Part shown: positions 55,668 through 63,897 of the stretch, one piece after another | Position numbering within the stretch: the stretch's first letter is position 1 | Layout of the letters: every line of letters starts with the position of its first letter | NCBI GenBank assembly: GCA_016215605.1 | Contig: JACRJB010000005.1 | Location: 1-64,000, forward strand | Direction: 5' to 3' | Source of the DNA: Rhodopseudomonas palustris | GTDB taxonomy: Bacteria > Pseudomonadota > Alphaproteobacteria > Rhizobiales > Xanthobacteraceae | DNA: 64,000 nt | Position numbers and translations under genes: made by a program | Notes under the pieces: model-generated | Told to the model about the DNA's origin: nothing | Database searches by the model: none | What the model saw: only the letters and a program-made list of their open reading frames with translations

Positions 55668-57386
55668 ATGGATCACAACACACCTTTGATTTCCACCATC
55701 GTGGCCGGCCTCGTGCTGGCGTTCATCTTCGGCGTCGTGGCGCAGCGGCTGCGCGTGTCCCCGCTGGTCGGCTATCTGCTCGCCGGCGTGGTGATCGGCC
55801 CGTTCACGCCCGGCTATGTCGCCGACCAGCGCCTCGCCAACGAGCTCGCCGAGATCGGCATCATCCTCCTGATGTTCGGCGTCGGGCTGCATTTTTCTTT
55901 GAAAGATCTGCTGTCGGTGAAGGCGATCGCGATCCCCGGCGCGGTGGTGCAGATCGGCGTGGCGACGGCGCTCGGCGTCGGTCTCGGCACTGCGCTGGGC
56001 TGGCCGTTCGGCGGCGGGCTGGTGTTCGGCCTGGCGCTGTCGGTGGCGAGCACCGTGGTGCTGCTGCGGGCGCTGCAGGAGCGCCGGCTGATCGACAGCA
56101 ACCGCGGCCGGATCGCGGTCGGCTGGCTGATCGTCGAAGACCTCGCGATGGTGCTGACGCTGGTGCTGCTGCCGGCGGTGGCCGGCCTGCTCAAGGGCGA
56201 AGCCAACGGCGCGAGCTGGGAGACGCTGGCGGCGCCGATCGCGCTGACGCTCGGCAAGGTCGCGGCCTTCATGGTGTTCATGCTGCTGGTCGGCCGCCGG
56301 ATCATCCCGTGGATGCTGCACTACGTCGCCCACACCGGGTCGCGCGAGCTGTTCCGGCTCGCGGTGCTGGCGATCTCGCTCGGCGTCGCATTCGGTGCGG
56401 CGATCCTGTTCGACGTGTCGTTCGCGCTCGGCGCGTTCTTCGCCGGCATGATCCTGTCGGAATCCGAACTCAGCCAGCGCGCCGCCAACGAGACGCTGCC
56501 GCTGCGCGACGCCTTCGCGGTGCTGTTCTTCGTCTCGGTCGGCATGCTGGTCGACCCCGCGATCCTGATCCGCGAACCGCTGCCGGTGCTGGCTACCGTG
56601 CTGATCATCGTGTTCGGCAAATCGCTCGCGGCGTTCGCGATCGTGCGGATGTTCGGCCATCCCAACATGACGGCGCTGACGATCTCGGCGTCGCTGGCGC
56701 AGATCGGCGAATTCTCCTTCATCCTCGCCAGCCTCGGCGTCAGCCTCGCTCTGATGCCGGAGCGCGGTCGCGATCTGGTGTTGGCGGGCGCGATCATTTC
56801 GATCCTGCTCAATCCGCTGATGTTCGCGCTGCTCGATCGCTTCGGCATGCGCGAGACGCTGTCGAAGGTGAAGGCGAAGACGCCGGATCCGGACGCTCGG
56901 GTGAACACCACGCTCGGCGCCGGGCCCGAGCCGGCGCATCACGACGGCCACGTCGTGCTGGTCGGTCACGGCCGGGTCGGCTCCACCGTCAGCGCTGCGC
57001 TGCGCCGGGACGGCGCCAACTTCGTGGTGATCGAGAACGACGCCGAGCGGGTGGCGCAGCTTCAACGCGAGGGGATTGCCGCGGTCGGCGGCAACGCCGC
57101 CGCGCCGGATATGCTGGAGGCGGCCGACATCGCCGCGTCGCGTGGCCTGCTCGTTGCCATCCCCGACGCCTTCGAGGGCGGCCAGATCGTCGCCAAGGCG
57201 CGCGCGCTGAACCAGACGCTGCCGATCATCGCCCGCGCGCACTCGGCCGAGGAGGTGGCGCATCTGAAGAGCAACGGCGCCGACGTGGTGATCATGGGCG
57301 AAGACGAGATCGCCCGGGCGATGCTCGCCCGGCTTGCCGCCGGGGTGCCGAAGGACCCGATCGCGACGTCGGAGACTGCAGCCTAG
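55668..57386 (+). CDS. CPA2-type cation/proton antiporter (YbaL-like)
   Basis: A 572-residue antiporter with start at 55668 (MDHNTPLIST). About 12 membrane helices, with the RLRVSPLVGYLLAGVVIGPFTPGYV and GWLIVEDLAMVLTLVLLPAV segments of the YbaL/Kef group, then an RCK N domain with GHGRVGSTV (about residue 430). Monovalent cation homeostasis is the likely role. It is divergent from the KefB-like gene, with a 195-bp shared upstream region, and ends before a bidirectional terminator. Confidence 0.9.
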   Translation: MDHNTPLISTIVAGLVLAFIFGVVAQRLRVSPLVGYLLAGVVIGPFTPGYVADQRLANELAEIGIILLMFGVGLHFSLKDLLSVKAIAIPGAVVQIGVATALGVGLGTALGWPFGGGLVFGLALSVASTVVLLRALQERRLIDSNRGRIAVGWLIVEDLAMVLTLVLLPAVAGLLKGEANGASWETLAAPIALTLGKVAAFMVFMLLVGRRIIPWMLHYVAHTGSRELFRLAVLAISLGVAFGAAILFDVSFALGAFFAGMILSESELSQRAANETLPLRDAFAVLFFVSVGMLVDPAILIREPLPVLATVLIIVFGKSLAAFAIVRMFGHPNMTALTISASLAQIGEFSFILASLGVSLALMPERGRDLVLAGAIISILLNPLMFALLDRFGMRETLSKVKAKTPDPDARVNTTLGAGPEPAHHDGHVVLVGHGRVGSTVSAALRRDGANFVVIENDAERVAQLQREGIAAVGGNAAAPDMLEAADIAASRGLLVAIPDAFEGGQIVAKARALNQTLPIIARAHSAEEVAHLKSNGADVVIMGEDEIARAMLARLAAGVPKDPIATSETAA

Positions 57387-57430
57387 CGCGTCGCGCCGCC
57401 GTCCCGAGACGCCACGGCTGCGCCCAAACA

Positions 57431-57459
57431 AAAAGGCGCGGAGGGCATCCGCGCCTTTT
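57431..57459. terminator. Bidirectional terminator
   Basis: AAAA-GGCGCGGA-GGGCA-TCCGCGCC-TTTT, an 8-bp stem with T-runs reading outward on both strands. It lies between the convergent YbaL-like and icd genes and can serve both. Confidence 0.92.
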
Positions 57460-57486
57460 CGTCGGTCGGATTACGCGGCCGCAGGA

Positions 57487-58713
57487 TCAGGCGGCCTTCG
57501 GCTCGGTCATCGCCTTGTGGAGGTTCTGCGCGACCTTGTCGAGGAAGCCCTCGGTCGACAGCCAGCGCTGGTCGGCGCCGACCAGCAGCGCGAGGTCCTT
57601 GGTCATCGCGCCGGCTTCGACGGTCTCGACGCAGACCTTCTCCAGCGTGTCGGCGAAGCGGGCCAGCTCTTCGTTGCTGTCGAGCTTGGCGCGATGGGCG
57701 AGGCCGCGGGTCCAGGCGAAGATCGAGGCGATCGAATTGGTCGAGGTCGCCTTGCCCTTCTGGTGCTCGCGATAGTGGCGGGTGACGGTGCCGTGCGCCG
57801 CCTCGGCTTCCACGGTCTTGCCGTCCGGCGTCATCAGCACCGAGGTCATCAGGCCGAGCGAGCCGTAGCCCTGCGCCACGGTGTCGGACTGCACGTCGCC
57901 GTCGTAGTTCTTACAGGCCCAGACGTAGCCGCCCGACCATTTCAGCGCCGAGGCGACCATGTCGTCGATCAGGCGGTGCTCGTAGGTCAGGCCCTTGGCG
58001 TCGTATTCCTTCTTGAACTCGGCCTGGAAGATCTCTTCGAAGATGTCCTTGAAGCGCCCATCATAGACTTTCATGATGGTGTTCTTGGTCGACAGATACA
58101 CCGGATAGTTCCGGATCAGGCCGTAGTTCAGCGAGGCGCGGGCGAAGTCCTTGATCGACTCGTCGAGGTTGTACATCGACATCGCGACGCCGGCGCCGGG
58201 CGCCTTGAACACTTCGCGCTCGATCACCGAGCCGTCCTCGCCGACGAACTTCATCGTCAGCGTTCCCGGGCCGGGGAACTTGATGTCGGTCGCGCGATAC
58301 TGGTCGCCATAGGCGTGGCGGCCGATCACGATCGGCTTGGTCCAGCCCGGCACCAGCCGCGGCACGTTCTTGCAGATGATCGGTTCGCGGAAAATCACGC
58401 CGCCGAGGATGTTGCGGATCGTGCCGTTCGGCGACTTCCACATGCTCTTCAGGCCGAATTCCTTCACCCGCGCTTCGTCCGGGGTGATGGTGGCGCATTT
58501 CACGCCGACGCCGACCTGCTTGATGGCGTTCGCCGCATCGATGGTGACCTGGTCGTCGGTCTTGTCGCGGTGCTCCATCCCGAGGTCGAAATACATCAGC
58601 TCGACATCAAGGAACGGAGTGATGAGCTTGTCCTTGATCATCTGCCAAATGATCCTGGTCATTTCATCACCGTCGAGTTCGACGACGGGGTTGGTCACCT
58701 TGATTTTCGCCAT
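57487..58713 (-). CDS. icd: Isocitrate dehydrogenase (NADP)
   Basis: A 408-residue homodimeric NADP-dependent enzyme converting isocitrate to 2-oxoglutarate in the TCA cycle. It starts [24 protein letters not shown], the eukaryote-like ICDH type common in alphaproteobacteria; active-site segments include [12 protein letters not shown] and [21 protein letters not shown]. Length is normal. Single gene; promoter region lies within 58714-59114. Confidence 0.97.
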   Translation of the reverse strand: MAKIKVTNPVVELDGDEMTRIIWQMIKDKLITPFLDVELMYFDLGMEHRDKTDDQVTIDAANAIKQVGVGVKCATITPDEARVKEFGLKSMWKSPNGTIRNILGGVIFREPIICKNVPRLVPGWTKPIVIGRHAYGDQYRATDIKFPGPGTLTMKFVGEDGSVIEREVFKAPGAGVAMSMYNLDESIKDFARASLNYGLIRNYPVYLSTKNTIMKVYDGRFKDIFEEIFQAEFKKEYDAKGLTYEHRLIDDMVASALKWSGGYVWACKNYDGDVQSDTVAQGYGSLGLMTSVLMTPDGKTVEAEAAHGTVTRHYREHQKGKATSTNSIASIFAWTRGLAHRAKLDSNEELARFADTLEKVCVETVEAGAMTKDLALLVGADQRWLSTEGFLDKVAQNLHKAMTEPKAA

Positions 58714-59114
58714 GCGGGATCGGGCCTTCTTTGCAACAGCTTGGGGCGGGATTGGGCGTGAGCCGCGCCCGCTATAGCACCGGCCCGCGCACGCCGAAAG
58801 GTGAATGGACGGGCAAAATGGCAGGAATCGCAGTGTTCAAGAGTGGGGCCGGCGCGGCCGACGGCGCCCCGCGGGGCGGGCGGTGCGAAAGCCCGCGCTG
58901 ATGTGACGGGTGAGCCGGTCTTCAAGTTCTTAACGAATCGTCAAACTTGACGGTAAACGCATTATTTCGCTTGAGAAATTGCGCCAGACTTGGCACCCCG
59001 GAGGCCGCGGAGCGGGCCGCTGCGGGCGCCCTGTTCAAGCTCCGCTGGAATCTCAACACGCTCGCGCTGCGCGCCCTCGGTCGAATCCGAGGGGACCTTC
59101 GGAAAGCACGTCTG
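58714..59114. other. Divergent promoter region of icd and the methyltransferase
   Basis: 401 bp. A CAAGTTCTTAACGAATCGTCAA segment (58923-58944) is near the CtrA pattern but one base off (TTAA-N7-TCAA), so it is not called. The plus strand is open from 58947 in frame with the next gene, but the sequence there is basic and not conserved. Confidence 0.5.
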
Positions 59115-60311
59115 ATGGCCGGTTCCGGCACCGATAAATCCAAGCCCGCGGCCGACCTGGCCGGTCCCGTTGTGATTCTGGTTGAACCTCAACTGGGCGA
59201 GAATATCGGGATGTGCGCCCGCGCCATGGGTAATTTCGGCCTGAAGCGTTTACGTCTGGTAAAACCGCGCGACGGCTGGCCGAATATCGCCGCGCAGCGC
59301 GCCGCCGCCGGCGCCGACGCGATTCTCGAAGGCGCGCAATTGTTCGACACGGTGCAGGACGCGGTGGCCGACTGCACGCTGCTGTTCGCCACCACGGCCC
59401 GCGCCCACGACCAGGCCAAGCCGGTGCGCGCGCCGGAGGCGGCGGCGCAGGAGATGATCGCCGCGACCGCCGGCGGCGTCACCGCCGGCATCCTGTTCGG
59501 CCGCGAGCGCTACGGCCTGCAGAACGAGGAGGTGGCGCTCGCCAACCGCATCGTCACCTTTCCGGTCAACCCGGCGTTCGCCTCGCTGAATCTGGCGCAG
59601 GCGGTGCTGCTGATGGGCTACGAATGGTTCAAGCACGCCACCGGCGGCGCGCTACCCTATGCGATGCCGGAGCGCTCCGAGCCGGCGTCGCAGCACCAGA
59701 TGACCGCGTTCTTCGACAACCTCGTCGCCGAGCTCGATCGCGTCGAGTTTCTCCGCCCGCCGGAGAAGCGCGACACCATGCTGGTCAATCTGCGCAACAT
59801 CTTCACCCGGATGGACCCGACCAAGCAGGACATCCACACGCTGCACGGCGCGGTGATGGCGATCGCGGAAGGCCGCAAGGGTCCGGCCAAGGGCGGCGTG
59901 CTCGACGGCGCGCAGGCGACCAAGCTGCGCGCGCTGCTGGCCGAGCGCGCCGCGGCGGGCCACGCCGACGACGCCGGCTCGATGCGCGGCCTCGCCCGGA
60001 TGCTCCGCCGCAACCCGACCGACGCCGAGCGGCTCTTATGGGAGCACCTGCGCAAGGACCGCCGCTTCGCCGGGCAGTTCAAGCGCCAGACCCCGGTCGG
60101 CCGTCACATCCCGGACTTCGTCTCGTTCCCCCACCGCATCGCGATCGAATTGATCAACCCCGACGAGAGCGCCGCGATCGCGACCGACCGCGCCGCGCGA
60201 AAAGACTGGCTGGAAGCGCGCGACTATCGCGTGGTGCTGATCGAGGCCGCCGCGGTCGAGCGGGAGATCGCCGAGGTGCTGGCGCGCCTGGAGGCGGTGG
60301 TGAAGGGGTAG
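59115..60311 (+). CDS. TrmJ-like RNA methyltransferase fused to a DUF559 domain
   Basis: A 398-residue protein starting at the ATG at 59115. Residues about 20-260 are a SPOUT (TrmH/TrmJ-type) methyltransferase: PVVILVEPQLGENIGMCARAMGNFGLKRLRLVKPR, GILFGRERYGLQNEEVALANRIVTFPVNP and SLNLAQAVLLMGYEW. Residues about 295-395 match DUF559, a Vsr-like nuclease fold: RNPTDAERLLWEHLRKDRRFAGQFKRQTPVGRHIPDFVS, then IELINPDESAA. The family's E-L-D-G motif is replaced by E-L-I-N, so nuclease activity is doubtful. TrmJ methylates the wobble-side 2'-O of tRNA position 32. The fusion is unusual. Confidence 0.8.
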   Translation: MAGSGTDKSKPAADLAGPVVILVEPQLGENIGMCARAMGNFGLKRLRLVKPRDGWPNIAAQRAAAGADAILEGAQLFDTVQDAVADCTLLFATTARAHDQAKPVRAPEAAAQEMIAATAGGVTAGILFGRERYGLQNEEVALANRIVTFPVNPAFASLNLAQAVLLMGYEWFKHATGGALPYAMPERSEPASQHQMTAFFDNLVAELDRVEFLRPPEKRDTMLVNLRNIFTRMDPTKQDIHTLHGAVMAIAEGRKGPAKGGVLDGAQATKLRALLAERAAAGHADDAGSMRGLARMLRRNPTDAERLLWEHLRKDRRFAGQFKRQTPVGRHIPDFVSFPHRIAIELINPDESAAIATDRAARKDWLEARDYRVVLIEAAAVEREIAEVLARLEAVVKG

Positions 60312-60379
60312 GATGGCCGACGTCGAAGCCGGCGGTCGCAATGCGACGCCAGAGACGTGGCATAGTCCCGATCGATTCT

Positions 60380-60736
60380 CTAATCGCGGATAGCCTCGGG
60401 GTCCGATGGAATGTGGCGCTGAAGGTCCATGCGGTCATGCAGAATACGGATGATTTCGATCGTGCCGTCCGGCGCGGTGCGATACATCAGGAAATGACCT
60501 CCGCGCCGACCGTGTCGCGCAACATGGAGCGTGCGGAGGCCTGACATGATGTCGTCTCGGGCTTTGGAGCCCACGGCGTCGGGACCTTCGACGAGTTCGC
60601 CGATCGCTTCGATCAGCGTGTCCCGGTAAGCGCGCGCTCGTCGCGAGCCGAACGTCTCAGTCGTCCATTTGATGATGTTGGCAAAGTCGACTTCTGCGGG
60701 AGCGCCAAGGCGAACGCGCCATCTTGGCTCGGCCAT
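60380..60736 (-). CDS. ParE-type toxin (module 1)
   Basis: A 118-residue ParE/RelE-superfamily toxin. VRLGAPAEVDFANIIKWTTETFGSRRARAYRDTLIEAIGEL and LRTLHVARHGRRGGHFLMYRTAPDGTIEIIRILHDRMD are the family's core strands and helices. ParE poisons gyrase. It lies 7 bp after its antitoxin. The C-terminal tail (HIPSDPEAIRD) is typical. About 70 bp separate it from the methyltransferase gene. Confidence 0.85.
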   Translation of the reverse strand: MAEPRWRVRLGAPAEVDFANIIKWTTETFGSRRARAYRDTLIEAIGELVEGPDAVGSKARDDIMSGLRTLHVARHGRRGGHFLMYRTAPDGTIEIIRILHDRMDLQRHIPSDPEAIRD

Positions 60737-60743
60737 CGGCGAT

Positions 60744-61031
60744 CTATTCAGAGGTTCGGGAAATGATCGTCTCGGAGAGGTCGTTCAAGAAGCTTTGCAG
60801 TTCTTCGATCGTCCCGAATTCCTTGGATTCTCCTCGATCCAATGCGCCGATCCCGGCGCGAGCCGCGACGCGCAGGGCCTTCAGCTTGCCTTCGTCTTCC
60901 GCCTCGCGTTGCTCGACAAGCCGCAACCCGTCGCGGAGCACTTCGCTGGCGTTCTGGTAACGGCCGGACTTGACGAGGGTCTCGAGCAGCTTTTCCTGGC
61001 GCTCCGTCAGCACGACATTTCTCGTGGGCAT
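60744..61031 (-). CDS. ParD-type antitoxin (module 1)
   Basis: A 95-residue antitoxin starting at the ATG at 61031 with GGAGGG upstream. The ribbon-helix-helix N-terminus is MPTRNVVLTERQEKLLETLVKSGRYQNASEVLRDGLRLVEQ, followed by a disordered acidic C-terminus that binds the toxin. It is the first gene of the operon and has a palindromic operator upstream. Confidence 0.85.
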   Translation of the reverse strand: MPTRNVVLTERQEKLLETLVKSGRYQNASEVLRDGLRLVEQREAEDEGKLKALRVAARAGIGALDRGESKEFGTIEELQSFLNDLSETIISRTSE

Positions 61032-61047
61032 TCGACCCTCCTTCGAA

Positions 61048-61072
61048 ATGGCATTATGGCATAATATGCCAT
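61048..61072. promoter_or_regulatory. Palindromic operator of ParDE module 1
   Basis: ATGGCAT-AAT-ATGCCAT (61056-61072), a perfect 7-bp inverted repeat, preceded by a direct copy ATGGCAT (61048-61054). It lies 17 bp upstream of the parD start, as for autoregulated ParDE operons. Confidence 0.65.
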
Positions 61073-61217
61073 GTTTCCCGGGCTGCCTCAACTGAGCCGG
61101 CATACCCGACATCGGCGCCGGTCGTTTCCCGACCCGATTGACTTGCGCCGGTTCGCGCGATTGGCTCACCGCAAGCGGCGCCGCGCCGCGCCGCGCCAAC
61201 AACGATCGGGAGGGGAC

Positions 61218-61634
61218 ATGCGGACAGCATCGACAGCACGTCGCGTGAGTTCAGGGCTGGCCGCCGCCGCGCTGCTGGCGGCGATCGGGACGGCCGGGAT
61301 GACCGCCACCCCGGCGCGCGCCGACGACGTCGCCGGCACCTGGCTGCGCGACACCGGCCTGTCCAAGGTGAAGTTCGCGCCCTGCGGCGGCGCGCTGTGC
61401 GGCACGCTGGTCTGGCTGAAGCCGGGCGTCGAGACCCCGGCCAAGATCGGCCAGAAGGTGTTCTTCGACATGAAGCCGACCGGCGCCAACGCCTGGGCCG
61501 GCAGCGCCTTCAATCCGGAAGACGGCAAGACCTATTCGGGCAAGATGAGCCTCGCCGGCGACACCCTGACCACCCAGGGCTGCGCGATGGGCGGCATCAT
61601 CTGCAAATCCGCCAGCTGGACGCGGAGCAACTGA
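61218..61634 (+). CDS. Secreted DUF2147 protein
   Basis: A 138-residue exported protein starting at the ATG at 61218 behind GGGAGGGG. Signal peptide: SSGLAAAALLAAIGTAGMTATPARA. The mature part has the DUF2147 pattern (VAGTWLRDTGLSKVKFAPCGGALCGTLVWLKP; GKTYSGKMSLAGDTLTTQGCAMGGIICKSASWTR) with a Cys pair. Function unknown. It lies between the two toxin modules but does not resemble a toxin. Confidence 0.8.
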   Translation: MRTASTARRVSSGLAAAALLAAIGTAGMTATPARADDVAGTWLRDTGLSKVKFAPCGGALCGTLVWLKPGVETPAKIGQKVFFDMKPTGANAWAGSAFNPEDGKTYSGKMSLAGDTLTTQGCAMGGIICKSASWTRSN

Positions 61635-61718
61635 ACGCGGACACGGAACCGGGACGGCTCATGGCGATTGGCAAAGATTGCCAAGTGCCGTAACCTTCGT
61701 CGATTGAGGAGGTCCGCA

Positions 61719-61991
61719 ATGCCGACCCGCAATGTCAATCTCACAGTCGAACAGGACGCCTTCGTCGAGGAGGTGGTTCGAGCCGGGAAGTACCAGAACG
61801 CCAGCGAGGCGATTCGCGACGCCGTCCGTGGCCTGCAGCAGCGCCTGAAGCGTGACGAGCTTGAGCTCGATCTTTTGCGCACACAGCTGCAAGCCGGACT
61901 CGATGCGCTCGATCGTGGCGAGTTCACCGAACTCGACGACGCCGACCTCGACGCCGCGCTGGATGGCCTTGCTGCGCCGGATTCCCGGTGA
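61719..61991 (+). CDS. ParD-type antitoxin (module 2)
   Basis: A 90-residue antitoxin similar in outline to that of module 1 (MPTRNVNLTVEQDAFVEEVVRAGKYQNASEAIRDAVRGLQQRLK). AGGAGG precedes the ATG. Its end differs (acidic ELDDADLDAALDGL), as expected for binding a different toxin. It is on the plus strand, opposite in direction to module 1. Confidence 0.85.
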   Translation: MPTRNVNLTVEQDAFVEEVVRAGKYQNASEAIRDAVRGLQQRLKRDELELDLLRTQLQAGLDALDRGEFTELDDADLDAALDGLAAPDSR

Positions 61992-61994
61992 TCC

Positions 61995-62348
61995 GTGGCA
62001 CGCTATCGGCTGTCGCCGCCGGCGAAGGCGGATATCGCCGCGCTGCTCCGCAACAGCGAGACCGTGCATGGCGCCGAGGCCCGCGTCCGCCATCGTGCGT
62101 TGCTGAGCGCTGCGCTGCGACGCATCGCGGCCGATCCGCAGGGGCGTTCGACGGTCGATCACAGCGAACTATTCGCGGGAGTTCGGAGTTTCCATATCCG
62201 ACACGGTCGGAGTGAGAGCCGCGAGCCACCGGTCGGAAGGCCGGTCCACCTGATTTTCTATCGCGTTGCCGAGCCGGGCGTCATCGACATCGTGCGGGTG
62301 TTGCACGAACGTATGGAGCCGAGCCGGCACATCGACGACCAGACCTGA
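61995..62348 (+). CDS. ParE-type toxin (module 2)
   Basis: A 117-residue ParE-type toxin with a GTG start at 61995, 3 bp after the antitoxin stop. RLSPPAKADIAALLRNSETVHGAEARVRHRALLSAALRRIAADPQGRS and HLIFYRVAEPGVIDIVRVLHERMEPSRHI are the family core. It differs from the toxin of module 1 in sequence, so the two modules are not a recent duplication. Confidence 0.85.
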   Translation: MARYRLSPPAKADIAALLRNSETVHGAEARVRHRALLSAALRRIAADPQGRSTVDHSELFAGVRSFHIRHGRSESREPPVGRPVHLIFYRVAEPGVIDIVRVLHERMEPSRHIDDQT

Positions 62349-62409
62349 ACCGCGAAAACGGCCGGGCGCGACCCGCCACCGAATTCAGCGGACCGAATGG
62401 AGATTTGAA

Positions 62410-62892
62410 TTGAGCGTCGCCTTCACCAAGGAAGACAGTGCCGCGACCGCATCGGAAACGATGCTGCCCGACCGGCCGATTTCCGACCATCCGAACCTCG
62501 TCACCGCCGCCGGCCTCGCCGCGCTGGAGGCGCAACTCGCCGAGGCGCGCGCCGGCGTCGAGGCCGCCGCTGCCATCGAGGACGTCAACGAGCGCCGACA
62601 GGCCGAAGCGATCCCGGCGCGCGACCTGCGCTACTTCGACATCCGCGTCCGCAGCGCGCAACTGATGCCCGAGCCGGAGTCGAGCGACGTCGTCGCGTTC
62701 GGCTCCACCGTCACCTTCCGCCGCCCCGACGGCCGCGTCCAGACCTACCGCATCGTCGGCGAAGACGAAGCCGACCCGAAGCAGGGCACGATCTCGTTCG
62801 CGTCGCCGGTGGCAAGGCTGCTGATGGGGAAGGAAGTCGGCGACGTGGTGGGGAAGGGGGCGCAGGAGTTGGAGGTGGTGGGGATTAGGTAG
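62410..62892 (+). CDS. Gre-type transcription elongation factor
   Basis: A 160-residue GreA/GreB-family factor with a TTG start at 62410 (GGAG upstream). The N-terminal coiled coil (residues about 28-80) is followed by the C-terminal FKBP-like domain (AFGSTVTFRRPDGRVQTYRIVGEDEADPKQGTISFASPVARLLMGKEVGDVV). It rescues backtracked RNA polymerase. It is possibly a second Gre factor beside a housekeeping greA. Confidence 0.85.
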   Translation: MSVAFTKEDSAATASETMLPDRPISDHPNLVTAAGLAALEAQLAEARAGVEAAAAIEDVNERRQAEAIPARDLRYFDIRVRSAQLMPEPESSDVVAFGSTVTFRRPDGRVQTYRIVGEDEADPKQGTISFASPVARLLMGKEVGDVVGKGAQELEVVGIR

Positions 62893-62914
62893 GGGGCGGG
62901 TGCTGGGGTGACGT

Positions 62915-63748
62915 TTAGTTCGTGGTTCCGGAAACGACCGAGTAGGTGGGGGCACCAAGTACGGCCAGTAACCGAACGAATACAACTATCAGACCTTTCG
63001 AAGCTGCTTCTTCGTCGAATTTGATTTCGTGGACCGCTTCTGAGGGCATTTCGTTTCCCCTGCCGCCGCCGATGAGCTCTGAACAGCGCGAAACGTCGCG
63101 GTGTCTGACCATCTCAGTAAGAAAGGGTTTGAAGCCTCCATTCCCAAGCTCTGCTGCCGTAAAGGCGTGTGCGATCTTTGCGAGCGTCAAACAGAATGGG
63201 TCGGTTTGGACTTCGGCCATAGGCATGACCTGAACCGCGCCGAGAATATTGCAGAGCCACTGGAGATGGCTGTCTCGATCTTGCCAGAATCCGCCGCCCC
63301 GCAACCAGAACTCTCTGGTCGCGGATCCGGACACTTCGTTGGTTTGTTTGCCGGTCAAAGCGCTTGGTAAGGGATACAATGGTAGACCAATCAAGAACGG
63401 GCATATGTCACGATCGACGTAGGCGATTTCCCAATCATTACTACTTGGATACTTGACTTTCAGTGCCAGATGGCGAGGTCTTTCCTTTGGGCGTCGAGTG
63501 GGCATGTTGTACAACATTCTCAATGGGCCCAGTATCGTTCGACAAAACTGTCCTTCGAACGCCGCTGTGATCTTCGCGCATGTCTTGCAACTTGCCTTGG
63601 GGAAAATCCATGTCCCACCAAGAGCGTAAGGGATAATGTGTTCCTTTGTTAGGCCATCGAGCGAGCCGCAGTATATGCAGCGGTCTGAGGAACCATATCT
63701 TCGCGGTTGGTGATGTGGCAAAATCGGCAGATTCTGATGTTTCACCAT
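62915..63748 (-). CDS. HNH-endonuclease-like protein
   Basis: A 277-residue protein; the ATG at 63748 has GAGG eight bases upstream, better than the TTG at 63769. The N-terminal part has an HNH-type zinc site: CIYCG, then KEHIIPYALGGTWI with the catalytic His, then ASCKTCAKI. The remaining 200 residues are of unknown type. The gene is AT-richer than its neighbours, suggesting transfer. It may be a defence or mobile-element nuclease, but no partner gene is seen. Confidence 0.7.
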   Translation of the reverse strand: MVKHQNLPILPHHQPRRYGSSDRCIYCGSLDGLTKEHIIPYALGGTWIFPKASCKTCAKITAAFEGQFCRTILGPLRMLYNMPTRRPKERPRHLALKVKYPSSNDWEIAYVDRDICPFLIGLPLYPLPSALTGKQTNEVSGSATREFWLRGGGFWQDRDSHLQWLCNILGAVQVMPMAEVQTDPFCLTLAKIAHAFTAAELGNGGFKPFLTEMVRHRDVSRCSELIGGGRGNEMPSEAVHEIKFDEEAASKGLIVVFVRLLAVLGAPTYSVVSGTTN

Positions 63749-63784
63749 TATGAAATCCTCAAGTAGCAAGCTTAGCTAGTGCTC

Positions 63785-63822
63785 GTAGGGCGGATTTTAG
63801 CGTAGCGTAATCCGCCGCTCTT
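63785..63822. repeat. Short palindromic intergenic repeat, family F
   Basis: GTAGGGCGGATT..AGCGTAGCGTAATCCGCCG, a hairpin with arms CGGATT / AATCCG, next to the HNH-like gene. Single copy in this window. Confidence 0.6.
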
Positions 63823-63897
63823 TAGGCGCAATACGCTTCATGTTGTGCCCACCGTTGCTTCGTTCACGTGGGCTGCACGAAATTCAGCGCCGTCGCC

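Noticed and set aside
53688-57431. A 1247-codon open frame through the antiporter and beyond
   Set aside because: The family match starts at 55472. Upstream codons overlap the divergent YbaL-like gene and are its shadow.
58923-58944. A near-match to a CtrA box (TTAA-N7-TCAA) before the methyltransferase
   Set aside because: One mismatch in the second half-site and no supporting context.
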